NCBI GenBank assembly: GCA_963457665.1
Contig: OY735231.1
Location: forward strand, 35,380,837 to 35,444,836
DNA length: 64,000 nucleotides
From: Thysanoteuthis rhombus
Taxonomy: Eukaryota > Mollusca > Cephalopoda > Oegopsida > Thysanoteuthidae
Reading direction: 5' to 3'
Positions 45,656 to 55,966 of the stretch are shown piece by piece (within the stretch, counting starts at the first letter, position 1; every line of letters begins with the position of its first letter). Below the pieces are notes generated by a model. That model had not been told where the DNA came from and did not search any database. It was given only the letters and a program-made list of their open reading frames with translations. The translations under genes and the position numbers were made by a program.

Positions 45656-48600
45656 ATAGAACACTTTGCCACGTTTGATGACTACTATTCAGCGACGTAG
45701 TTTGACCAAAGAATGTTATGGATGGCGTGATCAAAGGCCTTTCTATCATATTTAGTGACACTAATCATGTAACCAAGTATGCGTTGTGAATCACATGCTC
45801 AAATTAGTACATGTCTTGGGCTGAGGTCGGTTCGTCAAGGAAACGCTTACATAAAGTTAGTATTCACTGTAACATTCATAGTCGAAGAGCATTCGCTGGA
45901 AATTTATTTCAAGTACCCAGCGATTTAAGTACCTTGCGTGGACACTGCGGCACATGTCGTTGGTGTTGTCCAAAGGATTTGAAGTAAAGAAGCCCTGTTC
46001 GTTGTCCAACCCAGTCGATATGATAGAAATAAAAATCGTCCCTCGTCTGAACATGATTCGGGAAAAGAAAGCCTCGTCCCTTTTTCGGCGTAGACGATTT
46101 GAAATATGTAAACTTTGTCTCTTTTTTTCGAAATTGACTATTTGAAATAATGAAGCCTTGTTTAAACTAAACAATAAGTAAATTTTGCCTCTTGTTCGAA
46201 CTTGATAACTCGAGATAAGGAAGCTTATTCCTTTTTTAATCTCTCCCAATCAACATTTCTAATAAAGCGAAAGCTATCGACCATACAGCATTGAATGGCG
46301 TTTTTTCTTCCTGCTCCATTAAAGAGGCTTTAAATTTTTTTATATCTTTATGTAGTTGCACTACCAACCGACAAAATTAATCTTTTTCCCCCGTGGTACC
46401 GTATATAATTAATTTTAAAAATTCGTCCAGTTCCATTGAGTATGTACTTTAAATTTGGTTGAGCGAATCAGACTTTAAGTATCACATAAAAATTGATGGA
46501 AATCAGATCATTAATATGGAGGTTAGAACCAACAAGGACCCCACATTTTTAGTGAAAGGAGAATTTATATTTGAAATTTGCACCCATGTTCAACCTAACT
46601 GAGGGCTACTCGTACTGTTTAAGGCACTGGGTAGAGTCAAATGATTAGAAAAGTGGTTTAACCGGACATCATCTAGATTACATTCACCCTCGGTCCAAAG
46701 AGCATTTAGCTTACTAGAACACCCCATGCTCACAATTGAACTTCAATGAAACCTACTTGTGTGACAAGTCTGATGAACAACTTTATCCCTGATTTGGTCC
46801 AAGGTTCTATAACTAGGGGCATGGAAGACGAATTTATCTTTAGGCTCGCTGGCAATTCCTCTCAATTCGGAGAAGTTGATAGAATGTCCGATTCCGATGG
46901 CAAAAAGTTGGATGTTTGAATCTCGGCAAGCTTTGGCCGCCACCTGAGTTGCTTCTTTGTCTGTTGAGGCGCCGTCTGTTAGAATAATGGCCAATTGTTT
47001 CACTCCAGGTCTCGAGCCCTTTTCTGGTTTAAACATGGTTTCCTTCAGTTGATTGAGAGCATCTGCAGTATTGGTATTTCCAAGCAGTCGGCTAATTCGA
47101 CTGATTTTCGATTTTAATGTTTCTTTGTCAACCGATTCGTACAAGTCAATCTTCACATGAGCTGAGCTGCTGAAGATTTCAACTCCTATTCTCACCTAAA
47201 GTAAATGAGGAAAAAACAAACAAATCAATAGTTACAAATCATAAACAACACGTAATGATAACTGAATATTTTTAATTTTCCCAACACGGATATTTCAACA
47301 ACGATATCTGAATGTGAACATTAAAACATTAAACTATCTAATACGAAAATATAAAAGAAAATTCCCTTGGAGACTCTATAATCGCTGCAGACATCATGTA
47401 ACGTCTAATATTCATTGAAGTGGAATATGAGGTATTGTTTCATGTCATAAGTATGAAAGCGAAAGAAACACAAGGTCAGTCGATAGACATATGAAGCAAA
47501 AAAGAAAACGGAATAAAACAATTGTAATAGAATAATCAATCGATAGCAATTACCTCCCTTGTTTATGGAGGCTACTTTTTCTATCAGAGATCGTCAATTA
47601 AGTAATTTCATAGTTTACTCACCTGCTCAGGGTCCATACCAATGTCAAGTTTGTCAACCATGAACGTGACAAAACGTAATTGTTTTTGGAAATGTGGCCC
47701 CCAGATACTGGACGAAGAATCCAGAACAAACACAATGTCCGCCGGAAGTCCCAAACATTCTAATTTTGGTTTTACTGAAAGGTTTGAAAAGAAAAGAAAA
47801 TTCTTGTAACGAAGTATCACTGAAAATTTTGGTACTTTTCTATTTTGGTAGTTTTCTAACTAGTTCCGAATAACTGTCACAGAGAACATTATAGAAATAA
47901 AAATAATTCATAGTGGATGGAATGCATTTGTTTAAAACGTTATAATTGCATTGAAATCACATTTCAAGAAATATATCCTTTAGACTCGGTTGAAGATAAG
48001 AAATTATTATTGAAGCACAGATTTGACAAGGAAAGCATCAATAAATTAAGCCTGATTAAAGAGTGTAATAAGAATTAAATGATAATGATAGAAATAATCT
48101 GATGTGAACATTCAAATCCATTACATATAATGAACGCTAGCAGGAAAGATTAGGATTATCTTGGTGATCATGCTTATAAGACGTCAGTCATGAATTGTTT
48201 TTTGTTTCGATATGTTTTACTCGTTAATCCGAATGGAGGAATTCACGGATATATTTGAATTGGGATGTCTCTTTCGTTCTTTTTTCAAATAAATACCGAA
48301 TTCGTTTACTGGGAGTACTGCATAGTTTGAAAAGGTGCACAGAAAGACATTTTTCGGCAAAATTTTATCCCTTTTCCCCACTAGAAGTGTTCTGTGTTAT
48401 GACCCACTAGCCAAGAAAATGAGAGTGTCCATTATTAGGGAAATAAATGTAGAATCGAAATCGGCTGAATTAAAAAGATTGACAGCATTGCTGGGTCTGC
48501 AAGGATACTGAGAGAGGTGCTGGAGACTTCAAAAGACTTGATGTCACTCAATATTCAAAGTAGTTTGAAAAGGTGCACAGAAAGACATTTTTCGGCAAAA

Positions 48601-51327
48601 TTTTACCCCTTTTTCCTACAAGAAGAGTTCTGTGTTATGACCCACAAGCCAAGAAAATGAGAGTGTCCATTATTAGGGAAAATAATTGTTGAATCGAGAT
48701 CGGCTGAATCAAAAAGATCGACAGCATTGCTGGGTCTGCAAGGATACTGAGAGAGGTGCTGGAGACTTCAAGAGACTTGATGTCACTCAATATTCAAAGT
48801 AAACCCCTTGACAGCTCGTATGGGCATACACATGCTTTGATGATAGAATTAATCATGATAACAATACCCAGATCTTTCCAGAGAACTAAAATAAAGAGTG
48901 AGATATGAAGGCAACATATCTTACCATTATTGGTTCCGTTCGGAACCCTCCCGTAGAACGCTGGAAAGAATTGAAAAATTGGGGAAATCGGGATTCTCAT
49001 GAAGATTTGGAAGGATTGAAAGTCGGAAGAAGAAGAGACGACATTTAGACGAGAGCATTACTAAATCAGCAAGAATATATTGAATATACTTGCTGTAACT
49101 TGTTTTCCTGTGAAAGCTGTTTGATATGGTTCATGTAAACACTACAAATAAATATTGATAAAAGCATGACGTTGAGGCCCCCGGGATAATGCTATTTTTG
49201 TCACTATTAATAATATCATATCAATCTACCAGAAAATAGACAATGATAAAAATGTAAGTATACACTTTATTCCATGGTATACTTACACTTACTGCTGCTG
49301 GTTCGCGTGAGGAACCCCTGTAAAATAATAACAATAATAAAAAAAAAATAATAATGATAAAAATGATAATGATAATAATAACATTAATGATATTAATAAC
49401 AATAATAATGATAATAATGATGATAACAATCTTAACAATGATAATAACAATAGTAATGATAATAATAATTATAATAATAGTAATAATGATAATAGGAATA
49501 ATAATGATGGAATCGAACTCTTGGACAGCAAAAATATTAGAGCATTGACCACTAAAGACTGAAACAAATACAAGGAAGTATTCGAATGTAACGCAATAAA
49601 ACGGGAAAAAATGAAAGAGAAAATAAAAAGAGGATTCTCTAGGAGGATAACGAAAACATTAAAGACCATGCAAAATAACAGGAATCTGATAAAAAGGAAT
49701 TAACACATGGGCTGTATCGATAGTTAGATACTCATGACTATTCCTTACATGGTCACAGGAAGAAAGCTTATGAAAATGCACAAGGCCCTACACCCCAGCG
49801 ATGACACGGATAGACTGTATGTGAAGGGAAAAGATAGCAGCAGAGGACTTATCAGCATAGAAGGTCTAGAAATAACAAAAACGGAGAAAACAATGGAGCT
49901 GCATTGCAAATAAGGAAAGAAAATTGGGAAAAGAAAAAAACTGTACGAGGAATTCACAAGACGGAAACTAAATGTTGCAGGTGGGAGATCATGAATATGG
50001 CTACGAAAAGGAAACTTGAAGAGAGAAACGGATTTGCTCATCATGGCAGCCCAAAACAAATGCATTAGGACAAACTATATCAAAACAAAAATCGACAGAA
50101 TACAGACAAACTGCAAATGTTGCTTATGTGGGAAAAAGGATGAAAACATGAATCACATAACTAGTGAATGTAGTCAACTCGCCCAGAAGGAGTATAAGCA
50201 CAGACACGATAGAGTAACAGCAATGATACACTGGGAACTGAGAAAACGAATGGGAATCGACCATACGGAAAAGTGGTACCAGCACAAACCGGAGACAGCC
50301 CTGGAGAATGGAAGTCACAAATTACACTGGGACTTTGACATCCAAACGGACCACCTCATCCAAACGAGAATACAGGACTTGGTAATCGTAAACAAGAAGA
50401 AGAAAACATGCGAAAATAAAGTAGACGTGCTCGTGCCAGCAGACCAGAGAGTAAATAGGAATGAAAAGATGGGAAAAATACCTGGACCTGGGAAATGAGC
50501 AGAAAAAGGTGTGTAACATGAAACTCAGAGTAGTACTAGTAATAATAGGTGCACTCTGGACGGCACTATAGATACTGAAGGCCATATTGGAGGCACTAGG
50601 AGTAAAAAGAAGGATAAAGACTGTACAGACCACAGCACTGCTAAGAACTGCAAGAGTGCCGAGGAAAGAGCTAGAAACATAAGACCTACGACCCCAGTTG
50701 TTAGCGATGGTCTAACAGGGGAAAAATGGAAAAAAAACCCTCTCTCTCCTCAAAAAACCCAAAACAACCCACGCACACACACACAAATGGTGATGGAAGT
50801 GCGAACCGATGCACTTTGTCATAGGTTAGGGAGAGATTAGAGGAGGGCTGAAGACCTGAGGAAACTCACTGTCACAGCCTTCAGTGATAACCACCGAAAA
50901 ACTGGTGTGAAACTGTAAACCACAGCCCTGCTGTGGACTGAGAATGTGGAGACGAGGGCTAAAAATCTTCAGCCCTGGAAAATGGGAGTCATACATTACT
51001 CTAGGACTTGGACATTCAAACTGGCCACCTATCCGAGAGAGAAGACTGGACTTAGTAATCGTAGACAAAAAGAGGAAAACATTATCTTTATATATATATA
51101 TGGATATTGTGTCATCCACAGATAGCTATTTCCATGTATCACATCTCTAGACTTTCAATTATCCCATCAAGTACCACGAGAATTGAAACCTTCACTTCAG
51201 ACCCGGAGGCCGATATCCTACCTCTGGACTACGGAACTGGACAGTCAGTAAGGCTGAATTTAAGCGATATATCATTTACACACAGAAATTCCTCATCCAA
51301 CAGAGTGCACAATTCCTATGAAAGAGC

Positions 51328-51420
<93 letters not shown>

Positions 51421-52932
51421 AATCACGCCTGCAAACTATAGAGTAAATAGGAAAGAGAGTGGAAAGGTGGGGAAAATACCTGGACCTGGCAAATGAGCAC
51501 AAAACGGTATGCAACATGAAAGTCAAGGTAGTACCAGTAATAGTAAGTGTACACGGAACCGTATCAAAGACACTGAAAGTGAGATTGGAGGAACTAGGGA
51601 TGAAAGGAAGGATCGAGACTATACAGATAACAGCACAAAAACTGAGGAAAATGCCAGAAATATGAGATCTACGAGTCCAAGCTGCTAGCAGTGGCCTAAC
51701 TGGGAGAAGGGGAGAGCAAAAAACAAAAAGAAAGACAGCGCTATTGCAACCGTTGAGGGAGATATGAAAGAAGGGCTGGAGTCCCAAGAAGACTTACTGT
51801 CACTCAGTCTCCAGCGATAACCTCCAGGCAACTGGTCTGGAACTGTAAACCACAGCGCTGCTGTGTATTGTGAGAGTGTGAAGAGGAGGACTGGAAACTT
51901 TAGGAGGCTTGATTTCACTTAGTCCCCAGCTGTGACCATCACGTAAAGATAAAAGATGTGGCAGACGAAAAATCATGGAAATGGCTACGAAAAGGGAACC
52001 TGAAGAGAAAAACGGAATCGCTCATCATGGCAGCTCAAAACAGATGCGTTAGGACAAACTATATCAAAACAAAAATCGACAGAACACAGACAAACAGCAA
52101 GTGTCGCCTGTGCAGTGAAAGAGATGAGACCGTAAACCACATAACTAGTGAATGTTGTCAACTCGCCCAGAAGGAGTATAAACACAGACACGATAGATTA
52201 GCAACGGTGATACACTGGGAACTTAGTAAACAAATGAGATTTAACCATACGGAAAGTGATACCAACACAAACTAGAGACAGCCCTGGAGAATGGCAACCA
52301 CAAATTACTCTGGGACTTTGACATCCAAACCGACTACCTCATTTAGGCAAGAAGATCTGACTCGGTAATTGTAGACAGGAAGAGGAAAACCAGTTAAATA
52401 ATAAACGTGCCTATGCCTGCAGACCATAGAATTAAGAGGAAGGAGAGTGAAAATCTGAGGAAAATACTAGGATCTAGCGAGAGAACTGAAGAAAATGTGG
52501 AACATGAAAGTCAGGCTAGTACCAGTAATAATAGGCGCACTAGGAACTGTCACAAAGACACTGAGGGTGAGACTGGAGGAGCTCGGTATAAAAGGAAGGA
52601 TTTAGACAGTACAGACCACAGCACTGTTAGGGAACTGCACGGATACTGAGGAAAGTGCTATAAATATAAGGACTGCAACACTAAATCTTAGCAGTGTCCT
52701 CAAAGAGGAAGGAAAATGAAAGCGGAGATGTGAACCTCAGGACTAGCGTGATAGGCGAGGAGAATTATTGTCACTCAGCTTTCAGCGATGACCACTGGGA
52801 AACTGGTGTGAAACTGTGAACCACATTATTACTGTGGTCTATGAGAATGAGGAGAGGAAGGCTGGAGACTTGAGGAGACTTGCTCTCACTTAACCTCCAG
52901 CAGTAACCACCTAGCAACTGGTGTGAGATTGC

Positions 52933-52970
<38 letters not shown>

Positions 52971-53765
52971 CCTAATAATAATAATAATAATAATCCTAAT
53001 AATAATAATAATAATAATAAAGAAGAAGAAGGAGAGGAAGAAGATCATGTGGTAGTAAATAAACAGAAAAGCACATATCAAGTGAAATGTTTCGCTGTCT
53101 CGGCGGGCCACAGGATGAAGTTGAAAAAAGGTGAAAAGATTGACGTAAGTCAAATCATGGAACATCAGGTTGACTGTATCGCCAGTACTGGATGGAGCCC
53201 TCGAGAAAAAAGGCCGGAGGAAATTGTAATACAGTGAAGAACTGAGGCTATCCAGACGATGGCACCACCAAGGTCTGCCAGAATACTAAGGAGACTCGAG
53301 GAGTATTGAGAAGACTTGCTGTCATCTGATCTCCTATTGCTTCTGGAGTGAAAACTCAATCATAATTATCATAATTAATACGCTTAATAGAAATAATAAC
53401 AAGCGATACTATCGTGACTAAAAGGGAGGAAAGGTATAATTGCTTATGTCTAAAGCAAATGTAAAAAATTGGAAAATCGATTGATAGGTAAAGTTTTTTC
53501 ATGGGTTTTTTGTATGGCACTTCAATCATTCAGTCAACCCAACAATTAGTAAGAAATATTAAAAGCAGTTTAAGAGAGAATGTCTTTTCTTCAAAAGGAG
53601 CAACGATATCACAGTTCATTACAGAATTAATACAAACAAAGTAATTCCGCAATTCCCCCTTCCACAAATTACTAAAAGAGTAAAAAAAAGAGAAGAGAAT
53701 TATACTGTAAGATTACCCACCAGTAGAACTCCCGCGAGTAACACTCTGAATAATGTCGGCTGCAT
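40924..53765 (-). CDS. Gene B: secreted protein with two VWA domains and a degenerate third (spliced, 8 exons)
   Basis: Spliced model on the minus strand: 53765-53721, 49317-49293, 48960-48925, 47774-47623, 47195-46757, 44758-44672, 43178-42597, 41507-40924. The total is 1950 nt, 649 aa; junctions are GT-AG and phases agree. Residues 1 to about 20 are a signal peptide (LFRVLLAGVLL). VWA1 (about 42-232) is split over two exons exactly as in gene A (152 and 439 nt). A Thr/Ser/Pro-rich linker (234-261) follows. VWA2 (about 263-455) lies in a single exon, and the degenerate VWA-like domain ends the protein. Both VWA domains keep MIDAS residues (DSSSS with GNTN and LTDG; DSSSS with GRATKTG and FTDG). 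NGT near residue 32 is an N-glycosylation sequon. Paralogue of gene A. Likely secreted, with metal-dependent ligand binding; the ligand is unknown. Confidence 0.85.
41508..42596. other. Gene B intron between VWA2 and the terminal domain
   Basis: No second exon or mobile element recognised; the open frame at 41746-41949 plus is unsupported. Confidence 0.5.
42597..43178 (-). CDS. Gene B exon 7: complete VWA2
   Basis: A 582-nt exon, TTTATAG acceptor and AATG/GTGAGT donor, phase 1 to 1. It encodes CRNERADIFFLLDSSSSILI, TGRATKTGNALNYIR and ILIIFTDGMSIDHE, ending KVCTVNRENLN. All MIDAS positions are present. Unlike VWA1, the domain is not split by an intron. Confidence 0.92.
43179..44671. other. 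Gene B intron with repeat D copy 4
   Basis: It contains repeat D at 44425-44555 (TTATTCATTGACC, TTTAATTGATCGCC, AAGACGTTGGTCACG). A SINE-like stretch near 44030-44300 (ACTCCATATGTACTCGTGCC) has a weak partner at about 54040. No exon was found here. Confidence 0.5.
44672..44758 (-). CDS. Gene B exon 6: Thr/Ser/Pro-rich linker
   Basis: An 87-nt exon with TTCTTCCAG acceptor and G/GTAAGATC donor, phase 1 to 1, so it can be included or skipped without shifting the frame. It encodes VTYRSTTTPMPSVRPSTDQL and ITAEESER, a flexible linker that may carry O-glycans. Only gene B has it. Confidence 0.75.
45604..45652. repeat. (TA)n microsatellite in gene B intron
   Basis: Pure TA run. Confidence 0.95.
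46757..47195 (-). CDS. Gene B exon 5: second half of VWA1
   Basis: A 439-nt exon, TACTTTAG/GTG acceptor and A/GTAGGT donor, phase 0 to 1. It contains LLGNTNTADAL and LAIILTDGAS, and closes with HQTCHT. Length and phases are identical to gene A exon 6. Confidence 0.9.
47623..47774 (-). CDS. Gene B exon 4: first half of VWA1
   Basis: A 152-nt exon, CCTTTCAG acceptor and CAG/GTGAGT donor, phase 1 to 0. It encodes LECLGLPADIVFVLDSSSS and then IWGPHFQKQLRF. The DxSxS motif is intact and the domain-opening cysteine is present. Confidence 0.9.
48323..48799. repeat. 238-bp tandem duplication
   Basis: 48323-48560 and 48561-48799 are near-identical direct repeats, each beginning TAGTTTGAAAAGGTGCACAG and ending ACTCAATATTCAAAG. 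The tail of each unit (AAGGATACTGAGAGAGGTGC then GGAGACTTCAAAAGACTTGA) resembles the 3' UTR of the R4-like LINE. It lies next to gene B exon 3. Confidence 0.9.
48925..48960 (-). CDS. Gene B exon 3: short spacer with N-glycosylation sequon
   Basis: A 36-nt exon between TTCTTTCCAG and GTAAGATATG, phase 1 to 1. It encodes FYGRVPNGTNN. No equivalent was found in gene A. Confidence 0.65.
49293..49317 (-). CDS. Gene B exon 2: short spacer, two possible donors
   Basis: Acceptor TTTTACAG at 49318, then GFLTRTSS. Two overlapping donors exist (GTAAGTGTAAGT). The first gives 25 nt, the second 31 nt ending at 49287. Both leave phase 1, so either keeps the frame and the second would insert two residues. 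Gene A exon 2 is 31 nt. Confidence 0.65.
49330..49510. repeat. Degenerate (AAT)n/(AATGAT)n tract
   Basis: About 180 bases of imperfect AAT repeat preceding the R4-like LINE copy. Together they resemble the (TAA)n-flanked copies at 28-30 kb. Confidence 0.85.
49515..50960 (+). mobile_element. R4/Dong-like LINE, longest copy
   Basis: In plus orientation the copy runs through late reverse-transcriptase/thumb sequence (MKMHKALHPSDDTDRLYVKG, then KDSSRGLISIEG), the zinc finger and endonuclease ORF at 50016-50498, a C-terminus (RRIKTVQTTALLRTARVPRK-like), and the 3' UTR. It lies in gene B intron 1 and has many frame breaks. Confidence 0.8.
50016..50498 (+). pseudogene. R4/Dong-like CCHC finger and restriction-like endonuclease fragment
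   Basis: A 160-aa open frame. Residues 35-52 form a C-x2-C-x8-H-x4-C finger (CCLC, then NHITSEC). AQKEYKHRHDRVTAMIHWEL and WDFDIQTDHLIQTRIQDLVI follow, then VDVLVPADQRVNRNE, the layout of the restriction-like endonuclease of R2/R4-group LINEs. In active elements this domain cuts the target. The usual (K/R)PD triad is altered (RIQDLV) and the frame is truncated at both ends, so it is a relic. Confidence 0.75.
51110..51329 (-). mobile_element. Hammerhead-bearing short repeat, copy H5
   Basis: Homologous to H1 and H3 over about 220 bases (GGCCGATATCCTACCTCTGG, GAATTTAAGCGATATATCAT, GAGTGCACAATTCC). (TA)n follows it at 51330 and a short TA tract precedes it. On the minus strand the end reads GATGT-GAT-ACATG, GAAAT-AGCT-ATC, TGTGG; the CUGANGA box is not recognisable. 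Confidence 0.65.
51330..51417. repeat. (TA)n microsatellite
   Basis: Pure TA run of about 88 bases. Confidence 0.95.
51420..51950 (+). mobile_element. R4/Dong-like LINE C-terminus and 3' UTR
   Basis: The plus strand encodes NYRVNRKESGKVGKIPGPGK, then MKVKVVPVIVSVHGTVSKTL and KVRLEELGMKGRIETIQITA, followed by the family 3' UTR (GAAGACTTACTGTCACTCAG). Likely the same insertion as the neighbouring pieces, rearranged by the H5/(TA)n unit. Confidence 0.75.
51955..52920 (+). mobile_element. R4/Dong-like LINE copy
   Basis: The plus strand encodes WKWLRKGNLKRKTESLIMAA, SKCRLCSERDETVNHITSEC and AQKEYKHRHDRLATVIHWEL, then frameshifts, the C-terminus, and a 3' UTR ending AACTGGTGTGAGATTGCATAA at the (TAA)n tract. 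The CCHC finger is intact in this copy. Confidence 0.8.
52932..53019. repeat. (AAT)n microsatellite, LINE 3' tail
   Basis: AAT run with two CCT interruptions at the 3' end of the R4-like copy; low-complexity Asn or Ile ORFs across it are not genes. Confidence 0.95.
53721..53765 (-). CDS. Gene B exon 1: signal peptide
   Basis: ATG at 53765, 15 codons (MQPTLFRVLLAGVLL), donor GTGGGT in phase 0. An alternative donor four bases later (GTAATC) would break the phase. Same length and phase as gene A exon 1. Confidence 0.8.
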
Positions 53766-53845
53766 GGCTTTCCTTTATCCAATAGTGAGATGTGAAGTGT
53801 GATCTAACGAGCAAAATCAGTTGACAGGTGTATCCAGGTGGTTTC

Positions 53846-53853
53846 TTTATATA
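53846..53853 (-). promoter_or_regulatory. TATA box of gene B
   Basis: The minus strand reads TATATAAA about 81 bases upstream of the start codon. An initiator-like TCAACT places an A about 31 bases downstream of the first T of the box, the standard spacing. This predicts a short 5' UTR. Confidence 0.65.
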
Positions 53854-54087
53854 CATACGTGATACTTTTGGGGGATATCGAATTATCTAAAAGGTGGGAT
53901 TGTCTTGATTCCGGAAGTGACTATTTCATAACACACACGCACACACATGCACCCACCCACCTTTTGGCGCCACATTGTAGTCCACTTGTTAGTAAGCTGG
54001 TCTCGCAGGTAATTAATACTAGGGAGAGGGTCTAGTCCTCATTGGGTACTCCATACGAGTAGCCTTGTGTCGGAACTAAATCATTTG

Positions 54088-54112
54088 TAATATATATATA
54101 CATATATATGTA
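54088..54112. repeat. Short (TA)n tract
   Basis: Imperfect TA run just before the hammerhead sequence at 54124. Confidence 0.8.
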
Positions 54113-54123
54113 GTGAAAAATGG

Positions 54124-54168
54124 ATTCGCTACACATGTTTCTGCCCTTTAGGGCTTCTTCAAGCGAAT
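54124..54168 (-). ncRNA. Hammerhead ribozyme of a second type, near-intact
   Basis: On the minus strand ATTCGC (54168-54163) pairs perfectly with GCGAAT (54129-54124) as a 6-bp helix I. The core box reads TTGAAGA (C to T). GCCC-TAAA-GGGC is helix II, GAAA is intact, and C-ATGT-G is a one-pair helix III before TA at the cleavage position. It has the same architecture as H3 but is unrelated in sequence; this class matches Penelope-like terminal sequences. Confidence 0.7.
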
Positions 54169-54179
54169 GGTTATTATTA

Positions 54180-54589
54180 TTATAGAGCTGAAGCATGGAA
54201 CGTAACCAAAAAACAGATCTGCAAATTAAGGACTATGCAACGTGCACACAAGAAAATTATGCTGGGCCTCACATGGAGAGACCACAAGACAGCACAGTAC
54301 ATCCGGGAAAAGACTAGAGTCAGGGACATCATAGAATCAAAAAAAAAAAGCTCAAATGGCAGTGGACTGGCCATGTTGCAAGAATGGTGGACACTCGATG
54401 GACATCGCAACTCACGACATGAATCCCCCGAGATCGCTTGCGCAACCGAGGCCGGCAAAATGTTAGATGGAGAGACGAGCTAGATAAATTCAGAAAGTAC
54501 TGGCTGCGCGACGCCCATGATAGAGAAGTGTGGCAAATCCCGGGGAAGGTCTATGTCCAGCGACGGACGTTGAAAGATCGATGATGATA

Positions 54590-54621
<32 letters not shown>

Positions 54622-54622
54622 C
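54180..54622 (+). mobile_element. RTE-type LINE 3' fragment with (GAT)n tail
   Basis: The plus strand encodes MQRAHKKIMLGLTWRDHKTA, QYIREKTRVRDIIES and DGHRNSRHESPEIACATEAG in a shifted frame, then CGACGGACGTTGAAAGATCGATG and a pure GAT run to 54622. Confidence 0.85.
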
Positions 54623-55105
54623 AGCATGTATAATTCATCAGTCTACGTTTGATTATTCAAAGAAAACGTGGCGGATATTATTTAATAACTCAATGGTAAT
54701 CCACTGTTTATTCCAATAGTATTTGTTTGTCTATTTGAATCATTCGCGACGTTGGTTTTCAATAGGATATTAGCCACGAATCCTTTTCTGTTAATCATTA
54801 ATTCCATTTGAAAAGATACTCTTTAATATCCTTATGGATTGTAAACTGCATTAAGGCCGTATAAGTGATCAATCGAACCGTCGCGCTTGTAACAAAAGAA
54901 ACTAAAAAGAATTGAACAACATGAACAACACTTGGAATGATTATTCAAAAATATAGACAGTAGCAAACGTGCCTTTTCTATCCGATTTTTTTTTCAGTCA
55001 TTTATTCAGCTCTTCGTGATAACTTATCTTTTTACGTACAAAGCATCTCTCGTTATCAGATTAACCTGGTGAAACCTGAGACCTGACCACTTGCTGATCC
55101 ATTAC
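54623..55105. other. No gene recognised
   Basis: Unassigned AT-rich sequence. Confidence 0.4.
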
Positions 55106-55120
55106 ACCTAAATCTTTCTT

Positions 55121-55174
<54 letters not shown>

Positions 55175-55211
55175 CACACACTCTCACACACATATGCATA
55201 CACACACACAA

Positions 55212-55268
<57 letters not shown>

Positions 55269-55503
55269 TAAATGGGTGTGTATGTGTTTGTGTGTGATGC
55301 TATACATTCTTTCAATTGGTTTATACATGTGTGTATAATTACATGTGTCAGTAACACACACACACAAACATGCATACACACGCATACACGAGTACTCATA
55401 CACATAGATATATATATGTGCATGTCAGTGTGCGTGTGTTCTGGTTATATGAATCCCAAGTATTTGTATAAAAATAATTTTGTTTATGATGTACATGCAT
55501 GTA

Positions 55504-55548
<45 letters not shown>
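55106..55548. repeat. Microsatellite cluster: (CT)n, (TA)n, (CA)n
   Basis: CT run from about 55115, TA at 55158-55174 and 55229-55261, CA around 55176-55228 and 55355-55405, and TA at 55509-55548. ORFs here are repeat translations. Confidence 0.9.
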
Positions 55549-55553
<5 letters not shown>

Positions 55554-55759
55554 CATTTGAAGAATATAAATACATATGTGTGTGTGTGTAAAATCTTTCA
55601 TAGATGATGAGATGGGCACATACTTAGTGAATAGACGTTTCGTAACAAGTGACCCCATATCAAAGAATGAATACGTATTCACACTTAATGTGTTTTTTTT
55701 ATCGCCAATAAAATCTTTTCATCATTATGTCGGATTTAACCTATCCATCCAATAACAAT

Positions 55760-55966
55760 ATATATATATGATTATAAATTGCGTAGTATTATAGAAACCC
55801 TCAACTGAAACGATCCCCTGTCATTACACGGTTGATGTATCACTTGATCTAGACAGCAGAAATAGAATAAACAAAGAAAATGGTGCTGCTGCAGGAATCG
55901 AACCTAGCAACGGAAGACTATCGCTTTAACGTAGCGTTGCTCCAACATTTGAGCTAAACAGCTGCC
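55760..55966 (-). mobile_element. tRNA-derived SINE
   Basis: On the minus strand a tRNA-like head (55966-55882) has the A box TAGCTCAAATGTTGG and the perfect B box GGTTCGATTCC. It is followed by a body shared with 40528-40635 (GATATACATC-like, CCGTGTAATGACAGGGG, GTTTCTATAATACTACGC). An anticodon loop ACGTTAA with a C at position 33 suggests descent from a tRNA with anticodon GTT, but the head is not a functional tRNA. Confidence 0.6.

Noticed and set aside
45857-46249. 130-aa minus-strand open frame in a gene B intron
   Set aside because: Basic, low-similarity sequence lying within an intron; its frame is not joined by splice sites in the right phase.
52911-53237. Asn-rich or Ile-rich frames
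   Set aside because: Translation of the (AAT)n tail of an R4-like LINE, with no other coding evidence.
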